This document shows, piece after piece, positions 1 to 6,833 of a DNA stretch of 37,395 nucleotides; position 1 is the stretch's first letter, and every line of letters begins with the position of its first letter. Under the pieces are notes generated by a model. That model made no database searches. It was not told the DNA's origin and saw only the letters and a list, made by a program, of their open reading frames with translations. A program made the translations under genes and the position numbers. Origin of the DNA: Chloroflexota bacterium. Lineage in GTDB: Bacteria > Chloroflexota > Anaerolineae > UBA3071. The DNA lies in contig JACNHM010000558.1 of NCBI GenBank assembly GCA_014383605.1, positions 1 to 37,395 on the forward strand, read 5' to 3'.

Positions 1-3
1 TGA

Positions 4-58
4 CACGTGGGGCAGGCTTTCGAGCCTGCCGAGCAGCCTGGAAAGGCTGCTCCACGTG
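4..58. repeat. Three-way-junction inverted repeat
   Basis: An outer stem of 6 bp (4-9 with 53-58, CACGTG) encloses two adjacent perfect hairpins. Hairpin one pairs 11-18 with 23-30 around a TTCG loop. Hairpin two pairs 31-39 with 44-52 around a GGAA loop. On the plus-strand RNA these are UUCG and GNRA-type tetraloops, both unusually stable. It could be a dispersed REP-like element, a bidirectional barrier, or a structured RNA. It lies just beyond the terminator of the peptide operon. The window edge prevents knowing whether it is part of something larger. Confidence 0.6.
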
Positions 59-86
59 CGGCTTTTGCCCCAATGCGAAAAACGGA

Positions 87-120
87 CAGAGGCAGCCATG
101 CCTGGGAATGGCTGCCTCTG
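87..120 (-). terminator. Rho-independent terminator of peptide operon
   Basis: A perfect 13-bp inverted repeat (87-99 with 108-120) with an 8-nt loop is followed on the minus strand by a short T-rich tract (five T within about 10 nt). It begins about 33 nt downstream of the stop codon of the last precursor peptide. This placement and shape fit an intrinsic terminator closing the minus-strand peptide operon. Confidence 0.75.
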
Positions 121-152
121 CGCAGACCCTATGGTCTCCTCGACGGGAGATG

Positions 153-377
153 CTACCACAGAAAGTGCAGGCCAGGCCCGATCAGCTTCCGGAAATCGGC
201 CGCCAAACTTTCCAGTTTGTCCGCATCCAATCCCTTGATACGATCAGCCTGCTCCTGCGTCAAAGCCACGTCAATGCCCCTTGCCGCGCCTTCCGGGTCC
301 TTCAACAATCTCTGCCGGAAGTCGGCATCGGACAACACTCTACCCGTCACTCGCTCCAGTTCCTGGCGACTTGCCAT
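153..377 (-). CDS. Precursor peptide 1 (NHLP/Os1348-like leader, C-terminal Trp)
   Basis: A 74-residue peptide with no Cys. Residues 1-60 resemble the leaders of Nif11/NHLP-clan RiPP precursors: (M)ASR..LER..GR.L.D..FR.RLL.DP..A, then LT.EQA and a LDAD.L..LA segment. The same layout also resembles the ComX prepeptide. The C-terminus is short and hydrophobic and ends LHFLW, with Trp as the last residue. The ATG at 377 is chosen because a nearly perfect SD (AAGGAGGTGATCC) lies directly upstream with good spacing; an upstream GTG would overlap that SD. It is the last gene of the operon, and a terminator follows. It is proposed to be a substrate of the isoprenoid-synthase-like enzyme encoded upstream (inference). 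It is more diverged than peptides 2 and 3, which are near duplicates. Confidence 0.8.
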   Translation of the reverse strand: MASRQELERVTGRVLSDADFRQRLLKDPEGAARGIDVALTQEQADRIKGLDADKLESLAADFRKLIGPGLHFLW

Positions 378-413
378 TCGGATCACCTCCTTGTCTCAAG
401 CATAGTCGGAGAG

Positions 414-518
414 TCAGACCGCGCCGGCAATCCCAAAGGCAGCCCCACCAACGACAGGGATGTTCCTTTGCACCCGGTCGAAATGGGGCTGCGTCCCCTG
501 GCCCAGGCAGACAAATCC
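414..518 (-). pseudogene. Decayed fragment of a second isoprenoid-synthase-like gene
   Basis: On the minus strand one frame reads FVCLGQGTQPHFDRVQRN and then ...GGAAFGIAGAV-stop. The first part matches the EICWGEAARPYFDRVQKH segment near the C-terminus of the intact enzyme at 1114-2100. The tail resembles that enzyme's last 20 residues. The sequence between them (about 55 residues) is missing, and nothing upstream is left. Its stop lies shortly before the SD of peptide 1, as the intact enzyme's stop lies at the SD of peptide 2. The scrap shows that an enzyme-peptide module was once duplicated here. Confidence 0.6.
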
Positions 519-587
519 CGAGGGGGGAACGCCCCTCTTCTCTTCTCGCCAGGGAAAGCGCCCGCCGGTCCTCTCAACGCAGAAGTG

Positions 588-836
588 CTACCATAGATCC
601 TTGCCGATCAACCCCATCAGCCACTGCATGAGCTGGGCCAGCCAGTCCCCAAAGGGCCCGGCCAGCGCGTCCAGTGCCCCTGCATCCCATTGCCGGATGC
701 GCTGAGCCTGGCCCCGCGTCAGATGCACGCCGATGTCTTGCGCCGCGCCTGCCGGGTCGCCGAGCAACCGGCTGCGGAAGCCCACGTCCAACAGCGCCTG
801 GCCCGCCAATCGCTCCAACTGCTCCCGACTCGCCAC
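588..836 (-). CDS. Precursor peptide 3 (NHLP/Os1348-like leader, C-terminal Trp)
   Basis: An 82-residue peptide, nearly identical over its first 70 residues to the neighbouring peptide at 863-1108. It has the VASREQLERL start, a GFRSRLLGDPAGAA segment, HLTRGQAQRI, a WDAGALDALAG segment and an amphipathic Trp-containing tail ending GKDLW. The GTG at 836 is preferred over the GTG at 845 because AAAGGGGGTGATC, close to the perfect complement of the 16S rRNA 3' end, sits at the right distance from 836 and would overlap the upstream GTG. It lies about 26 nt after peptide 2 in the same operon. The differences from peptide 2 cluster in the last 15 residues, as expected if that part is the released product. 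Confidence 0.8.
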   Translation of the reverse strand: MASREQLERLAGQALLDVGFRSRLLGDPAGAAQDIGVHLTRGQAQRIRQWDAGALDALAGPFGDWLAQLMQWLMGLIGKDLW

Positions 837-1117
837 TTCGATCACCCCCTTTGCCGATGTCGCTACCACCCTCTCCCGAAATGGGAGATCAGCCACTGGA
901 TGAGCTGGGCCAACCAGTCCTCGAAGGGCCCGGCCAGCGCGTCCAGTGCCCCTGCATCCCATTGCCGGATGCGCTGGGCCTGGCCCCGCGTCAGATGCAC
1001 GCCGATGTCTTGCGCCGCGCCTGCCGGGTCGCCGAGCAACCGGCTGCGGAAGCCCACGTCCAACAGCGCCTGGCCCACCAATCGCTCCAACTGCTCTCGA
1101 CTTGCCACCTCGATCAC
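613..1117 (-). repeat. Tandem duplication of precursor-peptide gene
   Basis: Two direct copies of about 230 bp (about 613-845 and 887-1117) are nearly identical from the SD and leader codons through most of the gene. They diverge at the 3' ends that encode the last residues. The third peptide gene (153-377) is an older, diverged copy. Conservation of TGG TAG C at all three gene ends, despite divergence of the preceding codons, singles out the terminal Trp. Confidence 0.8.
863..1108 (-). CDS. Precursor peptide 2 (NHLP/Os1348-like leader, C-terminal Trp)
   Basis: An 81-residue peptide directly after the isoprenoid-synthase-like gene. The leader is almost the same as peptide 3; the tail is WLAQLIQWLISHFGRGW, again ending in Trp before TAG. 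The start is taken as the GTG at 1108. The SD (AGAAAGGGGGTGATC) is formed by the last codons and the TGA stop (1116-1114) of the upstream enzyme gene, so translation of enzyme and peptide is probably coupled. No Cys or Ser/Thr-rich core is present, which argues against lanthipeptide or thiopeptide chemistry. The Trp-ended hydrophobic tail fits prenylation of the ComX type (inference). Confidence 0.8.
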   Translation of the reverse strand: MASREQLERLVGQALLDVGFRSRLLGDPAGAAQDIGVHLTRGQAQRIRQWDAGALDALAGPFEDWLAQLIQWLISHFGRGW

Positions 1118-2100
1118 CCCCTTTCTTCAGGAATTGTTGCAGACTCCGACGGCGTGGCCAATCCGAAAAGCTGCTCCGTGATCGTTCGCAGCCACGCCTT
1201 GGTCTCATCAGCCAGACGGTCACGAATGGTCACCACCTGGCTCTCAAACGATCGCATATGCTGGTTCAGGCCGGGGCAATCCACCGCCTGCGCTTTCTCC
1301 AGGGCGATGTGCACGTGCTTTTGTACCCGGTCGAAATAAGGCCGCGCCGCCTCGCCCCAGCAGATCTCTTCCAGAACCTGGCGGCGGTGGTTCTCCTGTT
1401 GATCGGGTTCCTGTGGCTGGGGAGAGACGTAGGCCACGAAAACGTTGTAGCGGCCAGCCACCAGGTCGTCGGCCCAGTCCTTGGCGTGATCCAGCAGGAC
1501 GGCACTGACGAGGAAATGATCCACGGCCGACGTCAGAGGCGCGATGAGTTCCCTTCGACTTGCCAGCAGGCAGGCCCCAGCGCAGCAGATCTTGAGGGGC
1601 GCCCCTCGCTCCGCCAGACGGAGGAAGTTTTCTTCCCTGTAGGACTGAAAGTCAATGGCCGGAGGTTCGTTGCTGCGCAGCGTGGCCCGCAGCCACTGGG
1701 CCATGAACTCCTCGAAGTAGCGCCAAAACGGGGATGTCCCCGCAAAGAGCTGGACGTACTGGGACATCCACAGGTGATGCAGGGCGGCAGCCAACAGAAT
1801 CGTGGATTCCCAGGATACCCGGTCAACCTCGCCATCCACCAGGTCGTCCTGGAGGCGAACGTAGGATAATCCATACACGTTGGACAAGACCAGGGCCTGG
1901 GTCAGGTCAGCCGGCAGGCCGAAAGCATCGCCCAGCCAGCGAGGCAGGTACCATTCCAGGGTCCAATTGGGCGTGGCGATGCGGTTCAGCACACGCCGGC
2001 CGGCCTCCACCAGTTGCGGGGAGAACCGTTCCAACGCGGCGCTGTAGCTCGCCCTGGCGGCGAGAACCTCAGGGTCAGACAGAAACGGCGTCCCTTGCAC
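1114..2100 (-). CDS. Class I isoprenoid-synthase-like enzyme (ComQ-like)
   Basis: A 328-residue, mostly helical protein. Two Asp-rich motifs mark the class I isoprenoid synthase fold: DDLVD at residues 85-89 (a DDxxD motif) and D204-H-A-K-D208-W-A-D211-D212 followed by GRYN to residue 219, the metal site on the opposite helix. Cytosolic; no signal peptide. Such enzymes bind Mg-prenyl-diphosphate and make terpenes, extend prenyl chains or, in ComQ of Bacillus (about 300 aa), transfer a prenyl group to a Trp of the ComX prepeptide. The neighbouring peptides with terminal Trp favour the last role (inference). The start is a GTG with a weak SD. The stop codon lies inside the SD of the next peptide gene. 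A terpene synthase or prenyl chain elongase remains possible. Confidence 0.75.
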   Translation of the reverse strand: MQGTPFLSDPEVLAARASYSAALERFSPQLVEAGRRVLNRIATPNWTLEWYLPRWLGDAFGLPADLTQALVLSNVYGLSYVRLQDDLVDGEVDRVSWESTILLAAALHHLWMSQYVQLFAGTSPFWRYFEEFMAQWLRATLRSNEPPAIDFQSYREENFLRLAERGAPLKICCAGACLLASRRELIAPLTSAVDHFLVSAVLLDHAKDWADDLVAGRYNVFVAYVSPQPQEPDQQENHRRQVLEEICWGEAARPYFDRVQKHVHIALEKAQAVDCPGLNQHMRSFESQVVTIRDRLADETKAWLRTITEQLFGLATPSESATIPEERG

Positions 2101-2289
2101 CTGGAGAAGCCTTTCAACCTGCTCACAACCATGCTGTAGGGGTCAAGCACGGCACGATCAACCACTGGGTCGGTAGAAACTGCACACTCGCTGCCAGCCA
2201 GATTCCCGGCGGATTTGCTGCTCGCGAGATACCCCTATTCTACCCAGGAATCCTCCCCTGTCAAATAGGCCGCATTCGCCCCAGCAATA

Positions 2290-2670
2290 TTGAAGCCTTC
2301 GTTCTCCACCTTCCAGCGACTGCGTCCATCGGCAACGATCTCCACCACGTTCTGACTGTCTATCTCATGATCAGTAGCCCAGCTGCTGTGATAGAGCTGC
2401 TCGCCGGTGGCCTCATGGACAATGGTCACCTCGCACCAGTTGACCCACACGGTGTCGGCGGTTTTGCGCAGTGGCAACCGCTCGGCCCAGCGATAGATCC
2501 AGCGCTCATAGTAGCGCCCATTCCAGCGACGCACCGTCATGGTGGAGATAGTGGAGATAGCCCCCTCCACCTTCTCCAAGAGGGCCAGTTCCTCATACAG
2601 CGCCTGATGCGACTCTGGCTTGCAGGTGAGGGTGTAGTTTACCATCTCTTGGCCAAATTGAGAATTGCTG
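2290..2670 (-). mobile_element. Truncated IS remnant with transposase fragment
   Basis: The minus strand encodes a transposase segment including ATGEQLYHSSWATDHEID and RSRWKVENEGFN, almost identical to the IS at 34307-35647. The right terminal repeat is kept (2653-2670, matching 35630-35647). The N-terminal half of the transposase is deleted, so sequence near the IS end joins directly to CKPESHQALYEELALLEK. Homology stops near 2290 within the codons after GFN, so the C-terminus and left repeat are lost. An open frame runs 2771-2235, but its ends are not transposase. Not functional. The 190 bp between 2101 and 2290 hold nothing I recognise. Confidence 0.8.
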
Positions 2671-2687
2671 CGCTCCCGAATACGATC

Positions 2688-2716
2688 TTGACAAACGCGA
2701 GAAGCTGTGCTATAAT
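2688..2716 (+). promoter_or_regulatory. Consensus sigma-70 promoter for regulator/operon
   Basis: TTGACA (2688-2693) and TATAAT (2711-2716) are separated by exactly 17 bp, a full match to the consensus. Transcription would begin near 2723, about 40 nt before the preferred start of the SorC-type regulator. The -35 box begins 18 bp outside the terminal repeat of the IS remnant, so the promoter is not inside the IS. Confidence 0.85.
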
Positions 2717-2764
2717 CTGAGCAGGTGTTCAATGGTGCATGTTTGCTCAATCCTCGGAGGCGAT

Positions 2765-3724
2765 GTGGCAATCAGCAGAGAGCATCACCGACTCCTCTAC
2801 CGAATCGCTCAGTCTTATTATGCTGACGGTCTGACCCAGCAACAAATCGCCGGGCGCTTCGGTCTTTCCAGGCCCAAAGTCTCCCGTCTGTTGCAGCGAG
2901 CCCGCGACGAGAAAGTGGTCAACATCACCCTCGTCCCTCCCCCCAGCGGCATGGCTGACCTGGAGCGTGAACTGGAACACAAGTACGGCCTGGAAGAAGT
3001 GATCATTGTCGCCGTCAGCGACCCGCAAGACCCCGCCAACGTCAAACGTGAGCTTGGCCCTGCCGCCGCCGAGTGTCTGGTGCGCTGCATTTCCGGCAAC
3101 GAGATCGTGTGCATCGCGTGGGGGCTTTCCATACTGGCCATGGCCGATGCCTTGCCCTTCAAGTCCTACCCCGGTGTCACCATTGTGCAAATGCTGGGCG
3201 GATTGGGACCGGTGGATGAACTGGAACACTCCGCCGAGCTCACTCGCAGGGTGAGCCAAAAGCTTAATGCCAGGCTGCGGTTGTTGCCTGCGCCGGGAAT
3301 CGTATCCATGCGAGCGGCGGCCGAGGCGCTCATGGCAGACAAACAGATTTCGGAAACACTGGCACTGGGGGCAAAGGCCGACATTGCCGTAGTGGGCCTG
3401 GGCGTGTTACAGCCCGACACCATTCTGCTGCGCGATGGCACCATCATCACCCCTAACGATTTGGAGACGCTGAAGGCGGCGCAAGCTGTTGGCGATATCG
3501 CGCTGCGCTACCTGGATGCCCACGGGAACCCCCTGGACGTGGAGATCAACGATCGCATTATCGGTCTGACGCTGGAGCAAATCAAGGCTATCCCCCGCGT
3601 CATAGGAATCGGCGGAGGGGAAATCAAATACGACATCATTCGTGCGGCGCTGCGCGGCAAGATCCTGGATGTGCTGGTCACCGACCATGCCACCGCTCAA
3701 GCGCTGCGTGCTGAGCCAGTCTAA
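2765..3724 (+). CDS. SorC/DeoR-type sugar-binding transcriptional regulator
   Basis: About 319 residues. Residues 23-44 form the helix-turn-helix (LTQQQIAGRFGLSRPKVSRL), and the rest is the SorC effector-binding domain with typical segments such as WGLSILAMADALP, IVQMLGGLG and a GIGGGEIKYDIIRAALRGK-like stretch near the C-terminus. The family binds phosphorylated sugars and controls adjacent catabolic operons. The GTG at 2765 is preferred because GGAGG lies 4 nt upstream. An in-frame ATG at 2732 lies only about 9 nt from the predicted transcript start and lacks an SD. First gene of the central block, directly behind a consensus promoter, 15 bp before the SIS gene; it probably regulates the operon it heads. 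Confidence 0.9.
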   Translation: MAISREHHRLLYRIAQSYYADGLTQQQIAGRFGLSRPKVSRLLQRARDEKVVNITLVPPPSGMADLERELEHKYGLEEVIIVAVSDPQDPANVKRELGPAAAECLVRCISGNEIVCIAWGLSILAMADALPFKSYPGVTIVQMLGGLGPVDELEHSAELTRRVSQKLNARLRLLPAPGIVSMRAAAEALMADKQISETLALGAKADIAVVGLGVLQPDTILLRDGTIITPNDLETLKAAQAVGDIALRYLDAHGNPLDVEINDRIIGLTLEQIKAIPRVIGIGGGEIKYDIIRAALRGKILDVLVTDHATAQALRAEPV

Positions 3725-3739
3725 AGGATCAGGCCAGGC

Positions 3740-4381
3740 ATGGAGAGTACCTCAATAGCACAGATGATTGTCAAAGCCAGGGAAGTGGTCACGTGTGAGG
3801 CGCAGGCGGTCACAGCCCTGGCGGATCAATTCGACGAGAGCCTGGCGGAGGTGGTTGCCCTTTTGCTGAATTGTGCCGGCCATGTTCTGGTGACCGGAGC
3901 GGGCACCTCACACGCCATCGCTCAGCGCTTCGCTCACCTGCTCTCCTGTTGCGGCACGCCAGCCCTCTGCATCAACGCTGCTGATAGCATCCACGGTGGC
4001 TCCGGAGCCATCACGGCCAGCGACGTGGTATACATCATCTCCAAGGGCGGTCACAGCGCGGAGATCAACCAGCTTGCCCAGATCGCCCGCGCTCGTGGGG
4101 CCAGGATCATCGCTCAGACCGAGGCCCCGCAGTCGCCGCTGGCCCAGATGAGCGATGCCGTCTTCAACGTAAGGACCGTGGGAGATGTGGACCCCTACGG
4201 CCTGATCGCTACCGGCAGCTCTCTGGTCAATGGCGCGGCTGGCGATGCCCTTTGTGTGCTGCTGCTGCAGCTCAGAGGGTATTCCCGAGATGACTTCGGC
4301 ATGACCCATCCCGGAGGGGCTGTGGGCAAGAAGCTGGCAGAAGAGGGGAAGCAAGACAGGGCCGGATTGCCCTCCTTGTGA
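3740..4381 (+). CDS. SIS-domain sugar-phosphate isomerase (KpsF/GutQ-like)
   Basis: 213 residues forming one SIS domain: [16 protein letters not shown] near 49-64 (phosphate-binding loop), [12 protein letters not shown] with the conserved His, [13 protein letters not shown], and C-terminal [11 protein letters not shown], which matches the HPxGxLGK motif of arabinose-5-phosphate isomerases. Full-length KpsF/GutQ proteins (about 320 aa) carry two CBS domains after the SIS domain; these are absent here. The likely reaction is aldose-ketose isomerisation of a sugar phosphate in the cytoplasm; the substrate is unknown. It sits between the regulator and an FGGY kinase, so it probably acts on the kinase product or a related phosphate. 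Confidence 0.85.
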   Translation: MESTSIAQMIVKAREVVTCEAQAVTALADQFDESLAEVVALLLNCAGHVLVTGAGTSHAIAQRFAHLLSCCGTPALCINAADSIHGGSGAITASDVVYIISKGGHSAEINQLAQIARARGARIIAQTEAPQSPLAQMSDAVFNVRTVGDVDPYGLIATGSSLVNGAAGDALCVLLLQLRGYSRDDFGMTHPGGAVGKKLAEEGKQDRAGLPSL

Positions 4382-4433
4382 AGCGGCTTCTCGAAGCATA
4401 AAGAGCACAGAATCACCAACTGGAGGAATTGTT

Positions 4434-5987
4434 GTGGCAGACTACCTGCTGGGACTCGACTATGGGACAGGCGGAGCCAAGGCATGTATCATCACCGCCG
4501 AAGGAGACGTTCTGGGTTCCGCTTTCGAAGAGTATCCGTTCTTCCACGAAAAGCCGGGGTGGTCGGAGCACGACCCGGTTCTGTACTGGACCATCGCCTG
4601 CCGCATGATCAAGGATTGCCTTGCTCAGGCGCGCATCAATCCTGGCGAGATTCGGGGCCTGGCCGTCTCCTCCGCCCTCCCCTCCATGGTGATGGTAGAC
4701 AGAGATCACCATCCCATTCACCGCGCCTACAACCTCATGGACCGGCGCGCCACAAAGGAGGTGGAGTGGCTGAAGGAGCACGTGGGGGAAGAGAGAATAA
4801 TGCGCCTCACGGCCAACCGGCTGGAGGATCATCCTGCACTCGTGAATCTGCTATGGGAGAAGAACAACCGCCCCGATTCCTTCCGGCGTATCCACAAGGC
4901 CCTCACCATTGACGGGTTCATCACCTTGAAACTCACCGGGAGGGCGGTAGTCAACTACCCCGCGGCTGCCTTCTACGGCGTCGCCTACGAGATCCTGGGG
5001 CGGAGTTTCGATGAACGAATATTGGCGGAGATCGGAATTGACCCGGCCATCCTCCCCGATTTGGTTGACTGTGAGGAGGTCGCCGGTGTGGTCACTCCAG
5101 AGGCCGCGGCGGAGACGGGCCTGGTGGCGGGCATTCCCGTAGCCACGCAGGTGGACTTCAATGCCAGTTGTATCGCCGCCGGTGTCACCGAGGAAGGCGA
5201 CATCATGAGCAACCTCGGCACCGTCGGCAACTTCGGTGTGATCTTCCGGGATGCGGACTTCATGTTCACTCCCGCGGGCCTTTCCATGATCAACCTCGGC
5301 TTCACCATCGACTCGGCCCACACGTACATGACGATCCCTTCGACGATGACCGGCGGCCAGTCCATCCGCTATCTGCGCGATAACTTCTCCCAGCTCGAGG
5401 TGGAGACAGAGCGTGTCCTTGGGGTCAGTTCCTACGATCTGCTCAACCTGCAGGCAAAAAAGGTGCCGGCGGGCAGTGAGGGCCTCGTCATCCTGCCGTT
5501 TCTGATGGGAGAGCGGACGCCGATCTGGGATCAGTATGCCAAGGGGGTGATCTTCGGCCTGTCCCTGCACCATAGCAAAGGGCACATCGTCAGGGCCATG
5601 ATGGAGGCCGTCGCCTATGCCTTGTACGACTCGTACCGGCTGATCAAGGAAGCTGGTCTCAAGATCAACTACCCCATTGTGTTCCACGAAGGCGGAACGG
5701 TGAGCGTGCTTTGGCGACAGATCATTACCGATGTGTTCAACGTGCCGACGGTGCTGGTGAAGCAGCGCACCGGCGCACCTTTGGGGGATGCCATCCTGGC
5801 CGGCGTGGTCACGGGCGTCTTCAAGGACTTCTCGGTGGCCAAGGAGTGGGCGGAGTACACCGCGCCTGTGGAGCCCAAGCGGGAAAACCACGAGTTGTAC
5901 ATGGAGTACTTTGCTCTCTACAAAAGGCTGTACGAGCACGTGAAGGCGGACTTCAGAGAGCTGGCCCGCTTGAGAGATAGGTCATAG
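4434..5987 (+). CDS. FGGY-family carbohydrate kinase (xylulokinase-like)
   Basis: 517 residues in two actin-like ATPase domains. The N-terminus [16 protein letters not shown] is the phosphate-1 loop; QVDFNAS carries the likely catalytic Asp. The C-terminal half shows [17 protein letters not shown] and [18 protein letters not shown], near the usual GG.(A/S)....Q..AD motif. The length is normal for xylulokinase-type enzymes. It would phosphorylate a ketose or polyol with ATP. The GTG start at 4434 has GGAGG about 7-8 nt upstream. It lies in the operon between the SIS isomerase and the aldolases. A second FGGY kinase at 15285-16790 is only distantly similar, so the block may handle two sugars or two positions. 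Confidence 0.9.
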   Translation: MADYLLGLDYGTGGAKACIITAEGDVLGSAFEEYPFFHEKPGWSEHDPVLYWTIACRMIKDCLAQARINPGEIRGLAVSSALPSMVMVDRDHHPIHRAYNLMDRRATKEVEWLKEHVGEERIMRLTANRLEDHPALVNLLWEKNNRPDSFRRIHKALTIDGFITLKLTGRAVVNYPAAAFYGVAYEILGRSFDERILAEIGIDPAILPDLVDCEEVAGVVTPEAAAETGLVAGIPVATQVDFNASCIAAGVTEEGDIMSNLGTVGNFGVIFRDADFMFTPAGLSMINLGFTIDSAHTYMTIPSTMTGGQSIRYLRDNFSQLEVETERVLGVSSYDLLNLQAKKVPAGSEGLVILPFLMGERTPIWDQYAKGVIFGLSLHHSKGHIVRAMMEAVAYALYDSYRLIKEAGLKINYPIVFHEGGTVSVLWRQIITDVFNVPTVLVKQRTGAPLGDAILAGVVTGVFKDFSVAKEWAEYTAPVEPKRENHELYMEYFALYKRLYEHVKADFRELARLRDRS

Positions 5988-6020
5988 CCAGACGGCGAGA
6001 GAAAGGGGGGTGCTTTGACC

Positions 6021-6821
6021 ATGCTGGGCAAAGCGATTCGGGTGGCAAGGATGCAAAATCCTACATCGGGACGCATCCTCACCATAGCCATAGACCATGC
6101 ACCGAGCTACGGTGTCCTGGAGGGGTTGGAGAACATCCGCCGGGTGGTTGATCGCGTCGCCGCTGCCGGTCCCGATGCGATGGTGATGATGAAGGGGATC
6201 GCCGAGCGATGCTTTGCTTCCCATGCCGGACGCATTGCCCTGATCCTGAAGTGCTCTACCCTCTCTCCCTTTCATCCCGAGCGAGACGTGTGTGTCAGTT
6301 GGGTGGAGGATGCTCTGCAATTGGGAGCCGATGCCATTGCCATGGCGCTGACGGTGGGCAGCGTGCAGCAACCACTCCTTCTGTCCAATCTCGGTGCGTT
6401 GGTGCGCGAAGCGGAGAAAGTGGCTCTGCCGGTTATCGTCCATTCCTACCCTTGTGGTGAACTCGTCCCACCCGACGAGAGGTATTCGGTGACCCAGGTG
6501 GGCTATGCAGCCCGTCTGGCCATGGAATTGGGCGTGGACATCATCAAGACCTACTACACCGGTTCGGCGGAGACCTTCGCCCGTGTGGTGGAGATGGCCG
6601 CGCCAGCGCTGGTGGTGGCCGCTGGCGGCCCCAGGCTGGAAACAGACGCCGATGTCCTACGTATGGCCCAGAGTGTCGTGCAGGCGGGCGCAGCAGGCAT
6701 CACCTTTGGACGTAACGTCTGGCAGAGCGGCAACGCGCCGGCCATGATCCACGCCCTGAAGCACATCGTCCACGACAACGGCTCGGTGGACGAGGCACTG
6801 GCCAGGCTCACTGGCGAGTAG
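6021..6821 (+). CDS. DhnA/FbaB-type class I aldolase
   Basis: 266 residues, a TIM barrel of the DeoC/FbaB/LacD superfamily. IAIDHAPSYG follows the first strand, and VDIIKTYYTG places Lys176 as the Schiff-base lysine; AAGGPRLETDADVL and AGITFGRNVWQ form the phosphate-binding end of the barrel. It would cleave a phosphorylated keto-sugar in the cytoplasm. The ATG at 6021 is chosen over a TTG at 6015 because the AAAGGGGGG SD is too close to the TTG. The family also includes LsrF, but the rest of the operon is not lsr-like. It starts 33 bp after the kinase gene, and another aldolase follows 12 bp downstream. Confidence 0.85.
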   Translation: MLGKAIRVARMQNPTSGRILTIAIDHAPSYGVLEGLENIRRVVDRVAAAGPDAMVMMKGIAERCFASHAGRIALILKCSTLSPFHPERDVCVSWVEDALQLGADAIAMALTVGSVQQPLLLSNLGALVREAEKVALPVIVHSYPCGELVPPDERYSVTQVGYAARLAMELGVDIIKTYYTGSAETFARVVEMAAPALVVAAGGPRLETDADVLRMAQSVVQAGAAGITFGRNVWQSGNAPAMIHALKHIVHDNGSVDEALARLTGE

Positions 6822-6833
6822 AAAGGGCAGACC

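Noticed and set aside
674..1869. Plus-strand open frames of 221 and 307 aa
   Set aside because: They are antisense to the peptide and ComQ-like genes, which have better SD sites, motifs and an operon terminator.
153..2100. Lanthipeptide or nitrile-hydratase-leader thiazole cluster
   Set aside because: The peptides have no Cys and no Ser/Thr-rich core, and no LanM, YcaO or radical-SAM maturase lies nearby.
2765..6821. AI-2 (lsr) operon, from SorC regulator, FGGY kinase and LsrF-like aldolase
   Set aside because: The importer is CUT1-type, there is no lsrG or CUT2 transporter, and SIS and class II aldolase genes are present; the three families are common in many sugar operons.
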